From an uncultured Lachnospiraceae bacterium (GTDB taxonomy: Bacteria; Bacillota; Clostridia; Lachnospirales; Lachnospiraceae): 64,000 nt of DNA. The DNA lies in NCBI GenBank assembly GCA_905233955.1, contig CAJOFQ010000004.1, positions 38,417 to 102,416 on the forward strand, given 5' to 3'. Shown here one piece after another: positions 37,695-48,239 of the stretch. The position numbers and the translations under genes were made by a program. The notes under the pieces were generated by a model. That model saw only the letters and a program-made list of their open reading frames with translations. It had not been told where the DNA came from and ran no database searches. The number at the start of each line of letters is the position of its first letter. Position 1 is the first letter of the stretch.

Positions 37695-40600
37695 GTGCGT
37701 AAGAAGATATGGCGGATGGCGGAGGATCATTTCGACATCGCAATTCCCAAGTTAAGATTTTATGAAGAACAGATAGAGCTGGAGGCGGTTGCAGGAGAAC
37801 CGTTTCGCAGCAGTTTTTTGATTGAAAGCACCAATACTGTATCATTACGGGGAGTATGCTATTGCTCGAACCCCTTTATTCGAATATTGTCCCCCCAATT
37901 TGAGGGAGCATCTGTTGAGATTTTTTTTGAAGCCGTTGGCAGCCATTTCAGGGACGGTGAAGCTATCAGCGGAGAGTTTGATATTGTAACGGCAGGTTAT
38001 GAGGAGAAGCTTCCGTTTATTATCCACTACAAGAGAAGCTATCCTGCCTCTTCTGTAGGACCGATAGACTCTGATGAGCAGTTTGCCCGTTTGTGCAGGG
38101 AACACTGGAATGAAGCTATGCAGCTCTTTTTCTCAGACAGGATCAAGCCTTTTATAGACTCTCTGCCTATAGAGCGCAGGCTTTGCTATAAGGGTTTTTC
38201 TTCAGGAGCTCCGACCTCTGCCAATCTGGAATCGTACCTTGTAGAAACAGGTGCCAAGGAGCGTGCTATTTTTAGCATAGATGAGAGTAACAGAGATTAT
38301 TATGGCATCAATGAGAATCAGCGGGAGACGATAGATATTACCAGAAGTAACTGGGGCAACATTGAGATACGCGCCAAGGTTGATGCTGATTTTATCACCC
38401 TGGACCAGAAGTTTATTACGGCTGATTTTTTCATGGGAAGCCACATGCAGCTTTCCTGGTATATACATGTTAACCGTCTGCATGCAGGCAAGAATTTTGC
38501 CTGTATATCATTGGAATCAGAAAGCTGCTCCCAAGAGATCCATATCATGGCGACAAGGGATGCTCAGGGAGAGGGGTTTATTCCGGCTTCAAGGCTTTCC
38601 GGCAAGCGCCTTATAGAGCTTACAAATTGCTATGAAGAATACAGATTCGAAAAAATATCATCCCAGGAGTGGTCTGGCGAGACTGTGCGCATCTTAGATC
38701 AGCTTATCGAAGATGATGGTAAGAACCTTATGTATCATCTGATGAAGGCACATGCTCTGATAGTTGGCCGCAGCAAGCAGGAAGCACTGTGGATTATTCA
38801 GCAGCTGCGCAGAGATATTGAGGATCGTAAGACCACAGAGTGGGCTTATCTTTTGTATCTTTGTACACTTATCGAGAAGGAAGAGTCTTACATTGAGAGG
38901 CTGGTTCATGAGATAGAGCTTATATACCGTGAGCAGTCTGATAATCCGATTATATTCTGGTTTTTACTCTTTTTAAGAGAAGAATACATAGATGATTATA
39001 AGCGTCGTATTACTGATATCAAACGGTGGATGATGGATGGAGAAAATTCACCATTTTATTATGTGGAGGCTTGTTATCTGCTCAGGCAGGAACCGTTTTT
39101 ATTAACATATTTTGATCAGTTTTCCATCAGGATCCTAAGATGGATGATCCGCCATGGACAGTTGACACAGGCGCTGGCTGATCAGATATCATATATTCTC
39201 GAGGGTGAGAGGACATTTCAAAAGCCGGTTTTTGATCTGGCAAGAAGCGCTTTTGATGTATACCCTACTGATGCATTTTTGACGAATATTGTTGCGTACC
39301 TGCTTCGCAGTCATCAATACGGACAAGAATATCTTACATGGTATGACAGGGCTATCAGAGCCGAGATGAGATTTACCGGACTGTATGAGGCATATATTTT
39401 ATCTTTGCCGTCGGATTACGGCGGTATGCTTCCCCAGATGGTAGTGATGTATTTTCGTTATCAGAATACCCTGCCGTCTGAAAAAAAGGCCTTTGTCTAT
39501 GCCAATGTGATCCTTCATCGCAAGGAACAGGTAAGGATATACGAGCAGTACATCAGGCATATGGAGGAATTTGCCCTGGATATGGCCAGAAAGGGCCGCA
39601 TAGATGATAACCTCGCCATAATATATCAGCACATATTTTTGGACAGAGGCATCATTGACGATGAAATAGCCGATCAGATGGGTGAGCTATTATTTTATGA
39701 CAAGGTTTTTGGCCTGGATTCGGATATAGTCCGTGTTTATGTATATCAGGAACAGCTTGCATCGCCTGTTGTGGGAGCTGTTGAAAATCACAAGGCCTAT
39801 GTTCCTGTGTATTCCAGGAATTATCAGGTGTTTTTGGAGGATTCAAAGGGTCATCTGACATGTGACCGGGGGTCTTACTATACGGAACATCTGATGCAGC
39901 CCGGGCGGGTATATCGCAGGCTTTATGAAATGGCTTCTTCGCGGCTTTCGTATTTTTTGTATGATCTGAACCAGAGAAGCTCCCAGGATGAACTGTATTC
40001 AGTTGATATACCCGACATTGAGGAATTTCTTCTGTCAGACAGGGTTGATCTTGAATATAAGCAGCAGATGTACCCGATGCTGATATCTTATTTGAATGCC
40101 AATGGACACCGAGATGAGATAGATAAGCATTTTTTGTCATTGAGCAATTTCGAGGATCTGGACGCCGCTACGCTGTCGTATATTATTGAGCTGTATATTA
40201 ATTCGGGTGATGATGAAAAAGCCTTTGAACTGGTTAAAAAATATAACGCATCCGAAGTAGAGGGCAAATTGCTTCTGGAGCTTTGTACTAATATCATAGC
40301 AAATGACGGGGAGCATGCGGATGATTTTCTTCTAGGTCTTTGCTGCAGGCTGATGCGCAGATATCTGTCATCTGAGGAAACCATTACATATTTGAACAGG
40401 TATTTTATCGGCGAGACAGAGGATATGCTGATGCTTTGGCAATTTGCTGCTGCCAGGAACCTGGAGACCAGAGCTCTTGAGGAGAGGATCCTTACACAGA
40501 TGCTGTTTACGGAGAATCTGGATATATCCAGTGAACCCGTATATTCAGCCTATCTGGCGCATCATCCCAACCGCAAGGTTAAGGATGCGTACGCGACATT

Positions 40601-41234
40601 TTTTTCCAGAAAGTATATTTCAGGGGCCAGGGATATTCCGGAGAGAGTTTTTTCGGACATTCTTATGTGTGCCAGATCAGATATCCCTCTTAATGACAGC
40701 ATGAGACTGGCGTTGATGATGTACCTTTCAAAACAGAAGGATCTGGACGATAATACATTTTCTGTTTTGGATACCCTGATGGGAGAGTATGTTTTGTCAG
40801 GGGTATATTTCCCTTTCTTCAAGGATTTGGACCGCAGGCTCATTATAAAATATCATTTATATGATAAGACCTTTGTTGAGTATCAAGGCAAGGCCAAAGA
40901 GCATCTGGCAGTTATCTTCAGCAAGAACGAGGGAGCAGATGAAGTTTTAGATATGCCAGAGGTATATCCGGGCATATATGTCAAGGTATTCGTGCTGTTT
41001 TTTGGCGACAAGCTGTCATATCAGATTGTTGACGCTACAGCTCATGATAATATCCGCAAGGAAGAGGAGCTGACTAATACGCGTATCATTGAAGAGAATA
41101 ACGCAAGTAAATACGAGAGGCTTAACGCTATGGCCAATGCTTTCCTGTATTCCAATGAGAAGCGTTTGATCGAGGAAATGAAAGATTATCAGCGCCTTGA
41201 GACGGCGACGGGTCAGCTTTTTTCCATGTTATAG
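37695..41234 (+). CDS. Giant helical-repeat protein, DUF5717-like
   Basis: 1179 residues, start GTG 37695 after TAGGAG. No signal peptide or membrane helix is evident. The first 320 residues look like two beta-sandwich (Ig-like) domains: LRFYEEQIELEAVAGEPFRS with GVCYCSNPFIRI, and later NWGNIEIRAKVDADFITLDQ with MQLSWYIHVNRLHAGKNFA. From about 335 on, helices in repeat-like pairs dominate (LIEDDGKNLMYHLMKAHALI, YLNRYFIGETEDMLMLWQ), suggesting an alpha-solenoid. I match it from memory to DUF5717, a Lachnospiraceae family with no known function. It heads a four-gene cluster with a divergent Hsp70-like protein. Confidence 0.8.
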   Translation: MRKKIWRMAEDHFDIAIPKLRFYEEQIELEAVAGEPFRSSFLIESTNTVSLRGVCYCSNPFIRILSPQFEGASVEIFFEAVGSHFRDGEAISGEFDIVTAGYEEKLPFIIHYKRSYPASSVGPIDSDEQFARLCREHWNEAMQLFFSDRIKPFIDSLPIERRLCYKGFSSGAPTSANLESYLVETGAKERAIFSIDESNRDYYGINENQRETIDITRSNWGNIEIRAKVDADFITLDQKFITADFFMGSHMQLSWYIHVNRLHAGKNFACISLESESCSQEIHIMATRDAQGEGFIPASRLSGKRLIELTNCYEEYRFEKISSQEWSGETVRILDQLIEDDGKNLMYHLMKAHALIVGRSKQEALWIIQQLRRDIEDRKTTEWAYLLYLCTLIEKEESYIERLVHEIELIYREQSDNPIIFWFLLFLREEYIDDYKRRITDIKRWMMDGENSPFYYVEACYLLRQEPFLLTYFDQFSIRILRWMIRHGQLTQALADQISYILEGERTFQKPVFDLARSAFDVYPTDAFLTNIVAYLLRSHQYGQEYLTWYDRAIRAEMRFTGLYEAYILSLPSDYGGMLPQMVVMYFRYQNTLPSEKKAFVYANVILHRKEQVRIYEQYIRHMEEFALDMARKGRIDDNLAIIYQHIFLDRGIIDDEIADQMGELLFYDKVFGLDSDIVRVYVYQEQLASPVVGAVENHKAYVPVYSRNYQVFLEDSKGHLTCDRGSYYTEHLMQPGRVYRRLYEMASSRLSYFLYDLNQRSSQDELYSVDIPDIEEFLLSDRVDLEYKQQMYPMLISYLNANGHRDEIDKHFLSLSNFEDLDAATLSYIIELYINSGDDEKAFELVKKYNASEVEGKLLLELCTNIIANDGEHADDFLLGLCCRLMRRYLSSEETITYLNRYFIGETEDMLMLWQFAAARNLETRALEERILTQMLFTENLDISSEPVYSAYLAHHPNRKVKDAYATFFSRKYISGARDIPERVFSDILMCARSDIPLNDSMRLALMMYLSKQKDLDDNTFSVLDTLMGEYVLSGVYFPFFKDLDRRLIIKYHLYDKTFVEYQGKAKEHLAVIFSKNEGADEVLDMPEVYPGIYVKVFVLFFGDKLSYQIVDATAHDNIRKEEELTNTRIIEENNASKYERLNAMANAFLYSNEKRLIEEMKDYQRLETATGQLFSML

Positions 41235-41268
41235 GGCCGTTAAAATACTATTTAAGGATATTTGATAA

Positions 41269-42504
41269 ATGGAAGATAACAGAACTAACGGAGTATATCT
41301 GGGAATAGATATAGACGATAAGTCAACTATTTTCAGTTACTATAAAAAGGGACAGGATGAACCAATTACACTTTCCACTGTTATGGGAAGTGAGGTGTAC
41401 CAGATACCCACATTTCTGGCCAAAAAAAGAGGCGTAGGACAGTGGTTTTTCGGTAACGACGCCATAAGGCAGACGCAGCTTTCTCTGGCAGTAGGTGTAG
41501 ATAATCTTTTAGAAAAAGCGAGAAAAAAGGAATATGTTTTTTTAGATACAGAAGAATATCCTGCTGAGGAGCTTTTGGTTATCTACCTGAAAAAACTGCT
41601 GCTTATGCCGGGACGGGATCTTGATACACATTTGTCAAAGCTGGTTATTTCAGTAGAGACACTGGATGAAAGAACCATAAGTCTTTTTACGGTGGCATCT
41701 ACCCGTATAGGGCTTGCTCCTGACCAGCTTTTGCTGATTGATCACAGGGAGAGCTTTTACTATTACGCCCTGTCTCAGGATCCCCAGTTATACCTTCATG
41801 ATGTAGCTTTGTATGACTACTCCCAGAGCCAGTTAAAATCGTGTATATTAAAGCGCAATGCAGCTACAAGGCCTCAGGTTATCAATCTCCAATATCATAA
41901 TCTGGGTGCGATTAATTTCGACAAGGACAAATCCTTTGACGATATGATAAGAAAGGGCTTTGCCGGGGAGATAATTTCGTCAGTGTACCTGATTGGAGAC
42001 GGCTTCGATGGTGATTGGATGAAGCAGTCTCTAAAGAGGCTCTGTCAGGGAAGAAGAGTCTTCATGGGCAAAAACCTCTATTCCAAAGGGGCGTGCTATG
42101 CAGGCATGGTCAAGGACGGTATTAAGGAATGGCCGTTTGTCTATATTGGGGATAATGATCTCAAGGTCAATCTATCTTTGAAGGTGATTGATAAAAATGA
42201 AATGAATTTTATCACTCTTATATCAGCAGGTGACAGCTGGTATGATGCCCATGGCGAATGTGAGGTTATCCTGGACGGCTCCCCTGAGTTTGAATGTTGG
42301 ATACAAAGTCCTGATTCAAGGCGGGCCCAGGTGGATACCATTGAGCTTTTGGGGCTTCCTGAAAGGGAGAACAGGACAACCAGGCTCAGAATCACAGCAA
42401 AACCGGTTTCAGACAGAGAAATCAAGCTATCAGTGCAGGATATTGGATTTGGTGAGCTGGTGCCTGCCTCGGGTATGGTTTGGGAAAAGGTTTTTGGAAT
42501 ATAA
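41269..42504 (+). CDS. Divergent Hsp70/actin-fold protein, DUF5716-like
   Basis: 411 residues. The order of Hsp70 landmarks is preserved in altered form. YLGIDIDDKSTIFSYY (9-25) sits where DnaK has [29 protein letters not shown] parallels the [11 protein letters not shown] helix. VALYDYSQSQLKSCIL (179-194) parallels phosphate-2 [14 protein letters not shown] but lacks its glycines. VYLIGDGFDGDWM parallels [11 protein letters not shown]. The C-terminal 120 residues are beta-rich and REIKLSVQDIGFGE resembles [13 protein letters not shown] of the substrate-binding domain. I infer a divergent Hsp70 homologue with a doubtful ATPase. The name DUF5716 is from memory. Follows its giant partner by 34 bases. 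Confidence 0.75.
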   Translation: MEDNRTNGVYLGIDIDDKSTIFSYYKKGQDEPITLSTVMGSEVYQIPTFLAKKRGVGQWFFGNDAIRQTQLSLAVGVDNLLEKARKKEYVFLDTEEYPAEELLVIYLKKLLLMPGRDLDTHLSKLVISVETLDERTISLFTVASTRIGLAPDQLLLIDHRESFYYYALSQDPQLYLHDVALYDYSQSQLKSCILKRNAATRPQVINLQYHNLGAINFDKDKSFDDMIRKGFAGEIISSVYLIGDGFDGDWMKQSLKRLCQGRRVFMGKNLYSKGACYAGMVKDGIKEWPFVYIGDNDLKVNLSLKVIDKNEMNFITLISAGDSWYDAHGECEVILDGSPEFECWIQSPDSRRAQVDTIELLGLPERENRTTRLRITAKPVSDREIKLSVQDIGFGELVPASGMVWEKVFGI

Positions 42505-42513
42505 GGGACTGTT

Positions 42514-43341
42514 ATGGGAGAATTGATCTTATGCAGCCGTCCAATTGCGGCGGCGCCGTTTTACATAGAAGAGCTCTCTGTTAATCTGTATTCTCTTGAG
42601 GAATTATCATACTATATCTTTCATAATGTCTATTTACTTAATTCGGATTTTATGTCTGTTGAGCTGTGCCAGTGGATAGGCCAGGAGCTTGATATGAGGG
42701 ATCTGTCAGATGAGCTTAGGGAGATGATAAGGGACAATGTTCCTCTTCATATCTTTGTGGCGAGGCTTTTAAATGCCAGCGGTTACCTGGCAGCAGGGGA
42801 GATCCGTGATACGGTAGATATTATAGCTGCCTTTGAGAATAAAAGTGATGCTGAAAGGAAGAAAATCCGCGCGGACAGATTGCTTGAGAGAAAGAGGATA
42901 CTTGAGGCGGTTTTTGAATATGAGCATTTGCTGACTTCCGAGGATAACATTGGAGAGAGGCTTTTAGGAGATATATGGCATAATTTAGGAACAGCATATG
43001 CCAGGCTTTTTTTCTTCGAGGAATCTGCGGAATGCTTTGAGAAGGCATATAAAAAGAATCGCAGGAGACAGTCTTTAAGGTCCTTTTTATTTGCGAAGCT
43101 ATGTCTGAACGATAGACAGGGATTTGACGATACAGTCGCCAGGCTTATGCTCTCTTCGCAGGATGCGCAGGGAATTGTATCCGAGGTGGAGCATGTTTTT
43201 GAGTCTACAGAGATAAAAAGATTTTCTGACGAATTGGATCACATGCGCAGCCAGTACAGCGAGCAGAGCGCATATATGAAACATTTGGAAAACATTTTAG
43301 TTCATTGGGAAGATGATTATTTGAACATCCAGAAGCTATGA
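42514..43341 (+). CDS. Helical protein with TPR-like segment, third gene of the Hsp70-like cluster
   Basis: 275 residues, cytoplasmic by appearance. The middle contains a TPR-like unit, WHNLGTAYARLFFFEESAECFEKAYK, followed by further helices rich in charged residues. The N-terminus (RPIAAAPFYIEELSVNLYSLEELSYYIFHN) is distinctive but unknown to me. AAGGGA precedes the ATG. It overlaps the next gene by 4 bases (ATGA). Function unknown; a scaffold or adaptor for its neighbours is an inference from the TPR and operon. Confidence 0.75.
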   Translation: MGELILCSRPIAAAPFYIEELSVNLYSLEELSYYIFHNVYLLNSDFMSVELCQWIGQELDMRDLSDELREMIRDNVPLHIFVARLLNASGYLAAGEIRDTVDIIAAFENKSDAERKKIRADRLLERKRILEAVFEYEHLLTSEDNIGERLLGDIWHNLGTAYARLFFFEESAECFEKAYKKNRRRQSLRSFLFAKLCLNDRQGFDDTVARLMLSSQDAQGIVSEVEHVFESTEIKRFSDELDHMRSQYSEQSAYMKHLENILVHWEDDYLNIQKL

Positions 43342-44531
43342 TATTTTTCGGAAAAAGAAAGCGTAAAAGACAGGAAGAACTGGATGCCTCTTTTAAAGAG
43401 GTTATGGATGAGATTCAAAGGATAGATGACTGGGAGAATCCAAAGAGATTACAGCACTATATTTTGGATTCCTGCGAACAGATCATAGCCCAGACCAAAG
43501 CCTTGGAGAAGCAGAAGGCACAGTATCGGGTGCTGAATAATTACCTTACAGATATTCGGAAAATAGAATCTCTTAACCAGATCCAGTCAAAACGGCTTTC
43601 AGAGGTTGCAAAAAAGGTTTCTGACACGGCAAAATCCAGAGAAGACTACGCCAAAGTCACCCACAGGCTCAACGACGAGCAATATATCCTGCTCAGGGAG
43701 AATGACGAATTTCTTCCGGGTGAGATTCGGCAGATGCAGGCTGATGAGACATATCAATTTAATCTGAAAAAGGATATCCGTCTTCTGGAAGCCACCAAAA
43801 GCGAGCATGAGATAGAACGGGAGAATAATTCCAGAACGCTTTCGATGCTTAGAAAGATTGCCATTCTCCTGCTGGGAGCGTGTGCTTCCATGGTTCTGCT
43901 GTTTACACTGTTACAGTTTACAATGGATGTGGATATGACGCTGGCATCACTGCTGTTATTGCTGGTTATGGTGCTGTTTGTCATGTATCTTTTCTTTAAG
44001 AATTCCCATATTGTCCGTCAGAACAGGCGCAGCATAAATGAGATCAATAAGACCATTTCATTATTGAATGTTGCGAGAATGAAGTATGCGAATGTTACGG
44101 GGGCTATAGGTTATTTACAGAGGAAGTATCACATCAAGACTTCATATGAGTTAAATTATCTGTGGGATGCTTATATGGAGGAGAGGCGCATAAGAGATAA
44201 AAACCGCCAGGATAATGAGGATTACAAATTCTTTTATCGCAAGCTTGCAAAACAGCTTGACGATCTTGAACTCAATGACAGTGATATCTGGCTATCCCAG
44301 TCGGCGGCCTTGATTTCATCAGATGAGATGAAAAAGGTAAAAGAAAACCTAAGTGAAAGAAAGAGCAAGCTGCGTGAACAGATAGAGGAAAATACCCGTG
44401 TCATAGGTCAGGAAAGGGATGAGGTTTCAAGACTTATGAGAGAACACGATTACTATCCGCCGGAGATAGTGGAGATAATTGCTTCTGTGGATCGTATGTG
44501 TGGATTGAATGTCAATTATTATTTCAGATAG
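43338..44531 (+). CDS. Membrane coiled-coil protein, fourth gene of the Hsp70-like cluster
   Basis: 397 residues. A basic start ([12 protein letters not shown]) leads into a long predicted coiled coil (about 10-165). Two membrane helices follow in tandem (about 172-195 and 200-223, [20 protein letters not shown] and [20 protein letters not shown]), then a second coiled-coil region to the C-terminus. Both termini should face the same side, likely the cytoplasm. Start ATG overlaps the preceding stop. It would anchor the cluster's soluble proteins to the membrane; that role is inference. Confidence 0.75.
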   Translation: MIFFGKRKRKRQEELDASFKEVMDEIQRIDDWENPKRLQHYILDSCEQIIAQTKALEKQKAQYRVLNNYLTDIRKIESLNQIQSKRLSEVAKKVSDTAKSREDYAKVTHRLNDEQYILLRENDEFLPGEIRQMQADETYQFNLKKDIRLLEATKSEHEIERENNSRTLSMLRKIAILLLGACASMVLLFTLLQFTMDVDMTLASLLLLLVMVLFVMYLFFKNSHIVRQNRRSINEINKTISLLNVARMKYANVTGAIGYLQRKYHIKTSYELNYLWDAYMEERRIRDKNRQDNEDYKFFYRKLAKQLDDLELNDSDIWLSQSAALISSDEMKKVKENLSERKSKLREQIEENTRVIGQERDEVSRLMREHDYYPPEIVEIIASVDRMCGLNVNYYFR

Positions 44532-44542
44532 AAGGAGGCAAC

Positions 44543-45997
44543 ATGAAGACAAGAACCCGGTATGCACCGTCTCCGACAGGACGCATGCATGTAGGTAATT
44601 TAAGGACGGCGTTGTATGCGTATTTAATAGCCAGACACGACGGAGGAGATTTCATTCTGCGAATTGAGGATACTGACAGGGAGAGGTATGTTCCTGAAGC
44701 AGAGGAGATTATTTATCGTACCTTGGAAAAGGCGGGAATGGATTGGGATGAAGGTCCCGGCAAGGAAGGATCTGTGGGGCCATATATTCAGAGCAAGCGA
44801 CAGGAAGCCGGAATCTATATGGAGTATGCTGAAAAGCTTGTAGAAAAGGGCGAGGCATATTATTGTTTTTGTGACAAAGAGCGTCTGGAGGGACTTAAGA
44901 GGAATGTCGCCGGCAAGGAGATATCCGTTTATGACAAGCACTGCCTTGGACTATCCAAAGAAGAGGTTCAAGAGAACCTTGACAAGGGGATGCCATTTGT
45001 AATCAGGCAGAACAATCCCACAGAGGGAACTACTACATTTACTGATATTATTTATGGTGATATTACCGTTGATAATGCAGAACTGGATGATATGATCCTT
45101 ATTAAATCGGATGGTTTTCCTACATACAATTTTGCTAATGTGGTGGATGATCATCTTATGGGGATCACCCATGTGGTCAGAGGCAACGAATATCTGTCTT
45201 CTTCTCCAAAATACAACAGGCTTTATGAAGCTTTTGGATGGGAGGTTCCCGTCTATATTCATTGTCCTTTGATAACTAACGAGGAGCATCAGAAACTGTC
45301 AAAGCGCAGTGGTCATTCATCATTCGAAGACCTGTGTGACCAGGGTTACCTGCCCGAGACTATAGTTAACTTTGTCGCATTGTTAGGATGGTCTCCGGAG
45401 GACAATCAGGAAATAATGTCCCTGGAGGAGCTGATCAACAGATTTGACTATCATCATGTTAACAAAGCCCCCGCTGTATTTGACATAACAAAATTGTCCT
45501 GGATGAATAGTGAGTACATTAAGACGATGGATCCGGATGATTTTTATGATATGGCCATGGAACCTATAAGGAAGGTAGTATCAAGGGATGTGGATACAAG
45601 AAGCATCGCCAGGATGGTTCAAAGCCGTATCTCCACTGTGAACGACATAGCTGATCTGATCGATTTCATAGAGGAAGTACCCGAATATGACAGCCAGATC
45701 TATGTCCATAAAAAAATGAAGACCACAAAGGAGAATTCTCTTACAATCCTTGGTGAGATACTTCCGGTTTTATCCGAAACAGACGACTATTCCAATGATG
45801 CGCTCTACAGTCTTCTGGTATCCTTCGCAAAGGATAAAGGGTATAAAAATGGTACGGTTTTATGGCCCATAAGAACCGCATTATCGGGCAAACAAACCAC
45901 GCCGGGAGGTGCTACTGAGCTGTTGGAGCTTCTGGGTAAGGAAGAGTCTCTAAAGCGAATAGAAGCGGCAGTTAAAAAGCTTGAGGAAGAAATATGA
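44543..45997 (+). CDS. gltX: Glutamyl-tRNA synthetase
   Basis: Charges tRNA-Glu (and possibly tRNA-Gln if GatCAB is present elsewhere). 484 residues. The class I HIGH-type motif is in [17 protein letters not shown] and the KMSKS-type motif is KLSKRSG. ATG 44543 follows AAGGAGG; the ORF-track start at 44498 lies in the preceding gene. Adjacent to the cluster above with an 11-base gap, so it may share its transcript. Ends in an ATGA overlap with the helicase gene. Confidence 0.96.
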   Translation: MKTRTRYAPSPTGRMHVGNLRTALYAYLIARHDGGDFILRIEDTDRERYVPEAEEIIYRTLEKAGMDWDEGPGKEGSVGPYIQSKRQEAGIYMEYAEKLVEKGEAYYCFCDKERLEGLKRNVAGKEISVYDKHCLGLSKEEVQENLDKGMPFVIRQNNPTEGTTTFTDIIYGDITVDNAELDDMILIKSDGFPTYNFANVVDDHLMGITHVVRGNEYLSSSPKYNRLYEAFGWEVPVYIHCPLITNEEHQKLSKRSGHSSFEDLCDQGYLPETIVNFVALLGWSPEDNQEIMSLEELINRFDYHHVNKAPAVFDITKLSWMNSEYIKTMDPDDFYDMAMEPIRKVVSRDVDTRSIARMVQSRISTVNDIADLIDFIEEVPEYDSQIYVHKKMKTTKENSLTILGEILPVLSETDDYSNDALYSLLVSFAKDKGYKNGTVLWPIRTALSGKQTTPGGATELLELLGKEESLKRIEAAVKKLEEEI

Positions 45998-47904
45998 CAG
46001 ACGACTTACAGCAACAGGCTATACATCATGTAAGGGGGCCTTGCATAACCATTGCAGGCCCCGGGGCCGGCAAGACCTTTGTTCTGATCAGAAGGATTGC
46101 ATATCTGACAGAAAGCTGTCGGATACCGCCATCACAGCTTCTTGTGATAACCTTTTCAAGGGCGGCGGCCATAGAGCTTCGTGAACGATATCAAAAGGCT
46201 GTACGGCCGGAATTTTCAGGCGTTACATTTGCTACATTTCATTCTTTTTTCTTTCATATTCTTTGCAAATTCGGCAACTTTACCACCCAGAGCTTATTAG
46301 ATACCCAGACAAGACAGTATATTTTAAAGAGTGCGTGTGAAAAAGCCAATATTACGGACGCAGGCAGAGCAGGCTTTTACGGCCGTACAGCTTCGGAAAT
46401 CAGCTATATTAAAAATTCAGGTGTTTCCTGCGACGAATACGAACCAGCCGAGCTTACCAGGGAGGAATTAAAAGCGATTTTCTTTTATTATGAGCAGAAA
46501 AAGGATGAACTGGAAAAAATTGATTTCGATGATATGCTGATAAAAACCTACGAATTACTTAGAAATGATCCGGGAGTTCTTGATACTTACAGGAGCAAAT
46601 ACAGCTATATTCTGGCTGATGAAGCGCAGGATACTAATGAAATTCAGTATAACATTTTAAAAATGCTGGCCATGCCCTTAAATAATCTTTTTTTGGTGGG
46701 GGATGATGATCAGGCGATTTATTCATTCAGAGGAGCCATGCCGAAGCTTCTGCTTAATTTTACATCAGATTACCCTGACGCGAAAAAGGTTGTACTGTCC
46801 AGGAATTACAGATGCGACAGAGAAATAGTAAGAAAAGGACTTAAGCTGATAAAAAACAATACCGAAAGGTTTGAAAAACAGCTCAGCTCCGCCAGCAGGC
46901 TGGAAGGGAGTATAAGATACCTTCCCCACGCCGGTTATAAGGATGAGGCAGAGGACATAATAAGGCGCATAATAAGGCAAAAGGAGATAAAACCATTAGA
47001 AAAAATAGCTGTTCTTTACAGAAACAATGAGACTGCGCGAACACTGATAACGGAAGCGGAAAACCGCGGATTTTACATTAATGGAAAAAAGCATCACTAT
47101 AACTGGTTTGATTCAGAAACAGTAAGGATTGTAGAAGCGTATTTTTACGCTTTAATTACTGAAAAACAAGATTATATAATACAGATTATGAATGTGCCGC
47201 AGAGATATCTGCCAAGAAAGGGTCTTGAAGATAGTACTGTGGATTACAATCGCTGGAAGAAATATTTTATAAACGATAATGATGTAATAAATCGTATATC
47301 GGGCTTTGAAAGAGAACTGAAAATGATGAAAAATCTTCCGAGTTATGCAGTTGTAGCTTACATTATGTACACTCTGAATGTAAAAGGTTATCTGGAAAAA
47401 AATAACAGCTTTGATGAAAAAGCTCTGTCAAAGCTGTTAGAAATAGCGGAAAGTATTCCGGATAAAAAGAGATTTATCAAGGCAATAGATGGCCATAGAA
47501 TGAAAAAGGAAAAAGACACGGAAGAAACAAGCGAGGCAAACAGGCTGTATTGTTATACATTTCATGGATCAAAGGGTCTGGAATTCGACCATGTGTATAT
47601 TATCGACGCTAATGAAAGCATAACGCCGTCCAGATATGCCACTACTCTCCGGGCAATAGAAGAAGAGCGCAGACTGTTTTATGTGGCTATGACCCGGGCG
47701 AAGCATTCACTGACCATATCCGCCATAACGCGCAGGGGTAAGGAGATATTATATCCTTCACGATTCATCAGGGAAATTGCCGATGATCAGGAATCAGCTT
47801 CATTAACCAGCTCCTCAAATACTTCAGACACCAGGCGTGCTTCCTCGTCTGATTCGATATTATCAATGACAGGGCTTCCGTCCTCAAGCTCAAAATATCT
47901 GTAG
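45994..47904 (+). CDS. UvrD/PcrA-like superfamily 1 helicase, short form
   Basis: ATP-dependent 3'-5' DNA helicase. Motif [15 protein letters not shown], Ia [73 protein letters not shown] and [17 protein letters not shown] are all present, so it should be active. At 636 residues it is shorter than PcrA/UvrD (about 720-750) with reduced 1B/2B domains. The last 39 codons read antisense through the DUF1292 gene and give a Ser-rich tail ([14 protein letters not shown]) that does not look like a helicase. Confidence 0.9.
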   Translation: MTDDLQQQAIHHVRGPCITIAGPGAGKTFVLIRRIAYLTESCRIPPSQLLVITFSRAAAIELRERYQKAVRPEFSGVTFATFHSFFFHILCKFGNFTTQSLLDTQTRQYILKSACEKANITDAGRAGFYGRTASEISYIKNSGVSCDEYEPAELTREELKAIFFYYEQKKDELEKIDFDDMLIKTYELLRNDPGVLDTYRSKYSYILADEAQDTNEIQYNILKMLAMPLNNLFLVGDDDQAIYSFRGAMPKLLLNFTSDYPDAKKVVLSRNYRCDREIVRKGLKLIKNNTERFEKQLSSASRLEGSIRYLPHAGYKDEAEDIIRRIIRQKEIKPLEKIAVLYRNNETARTLITEAENRGFYINGKKHHYNWFDSETVRIVEAYFYALITEKQDYIIQIMNVPQRYLPRKGLEDSTVDYNRWKKYFINDNDVINRISGFERELKMMKNLPSYAVVAYIMYTLNVKGYLEKNNSFDEKALSKLLEIAESIPDKKRFIKAIDGHRMKKEKDTEETSEANRLYCYTFHGSKGLEFDHVYIIDANESITPSRYATTLRAIEEERRLFYVAMTRAKHSLTISAITRRGKEILYPSRFIREIADDQESASLTSSSNTSDTRRASSSDSILSMTGLPSSSSKYL

Positions 47905-48095
47905 AGCAAAATACCAAGATCTTCGAGAAAATCGCCGTTGTCATCTACAGGCATCAGAGCGATATAGTCGCTTCCGTCTACTTCGAAAATGACTACTATC
48001 TCACAATCCATCTCTGAATCATCGTCTAAAGTGATGGTTACCATCACATCGGTATCGTTCTCATCAACAGGAAATATCTCTTCATTTGAACGCAT
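47787..48095 (-). CDS. DUF1292 family acidic protein
   Basis: 102 residues, strongly acidic (VDENDTDVMVTITLDDDSEMDCEIVVIFEVDGSDYIALMPVDD), matching the DUF1292/YrzB family of unknown function. The start is the internal ATG (RSNEEIFPVDEND follows), with GGGAG six bases upstream; the ORF track begins 14 codons earlier. Its 3' part overlaps the convergent helicase gene by 118 bases. It is divergent from the GH13 gene. Confidence 0.85.
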   Translation of the reverse strand: MRSNEEIFPVDENDTDVMVTITLDDDSEMDCEIVVIFEVDGSDYIALMPVDDNGDFLEDLGILLYRYFELEDGSPVIDNIESDEEARLVSEVFEELVNEADS

Positions 48096-48193
48096 AATAG
48101 CTCCCTTCGGACATGCTGCATAGTAAAATGTACTCATATGATACCTGTTACCATAAAAAAAAGCAATGTATGATTAAAAAATGAGAAATAATA

Positions 48194-48202
48194 TGTTATA
48201 AT
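48194..48202 (+). promoter_or_regulatory. Extended -10 promoter of the GH13-like gene
   Basis: TGTTATAAT, that is TG-N-TATAAT, 38 bases before the start codon. No good -35 box is seen, which fits the extended -10 class. Confidence 0.5.
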
Positions 48203-48239
48203 GGGTCTCGTGTATGCGCACTAGAGAGGCGGTTGTATT

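Noticed and set aside
37845-38105. Possible frameshift or gene split within the 1179-residue DUF5717-like gene
   Set aside because: The plus-strand frame is continuous with consistent codon use; the minus-strand ORFs here are shadows.
44498-44543. T-box leader in front of gltX, thrS or trpS
   Set aside because: The leaders are under 60 bases and lie in or against upstream genes, too short for a T-box, and no T-box core sequence is seen.
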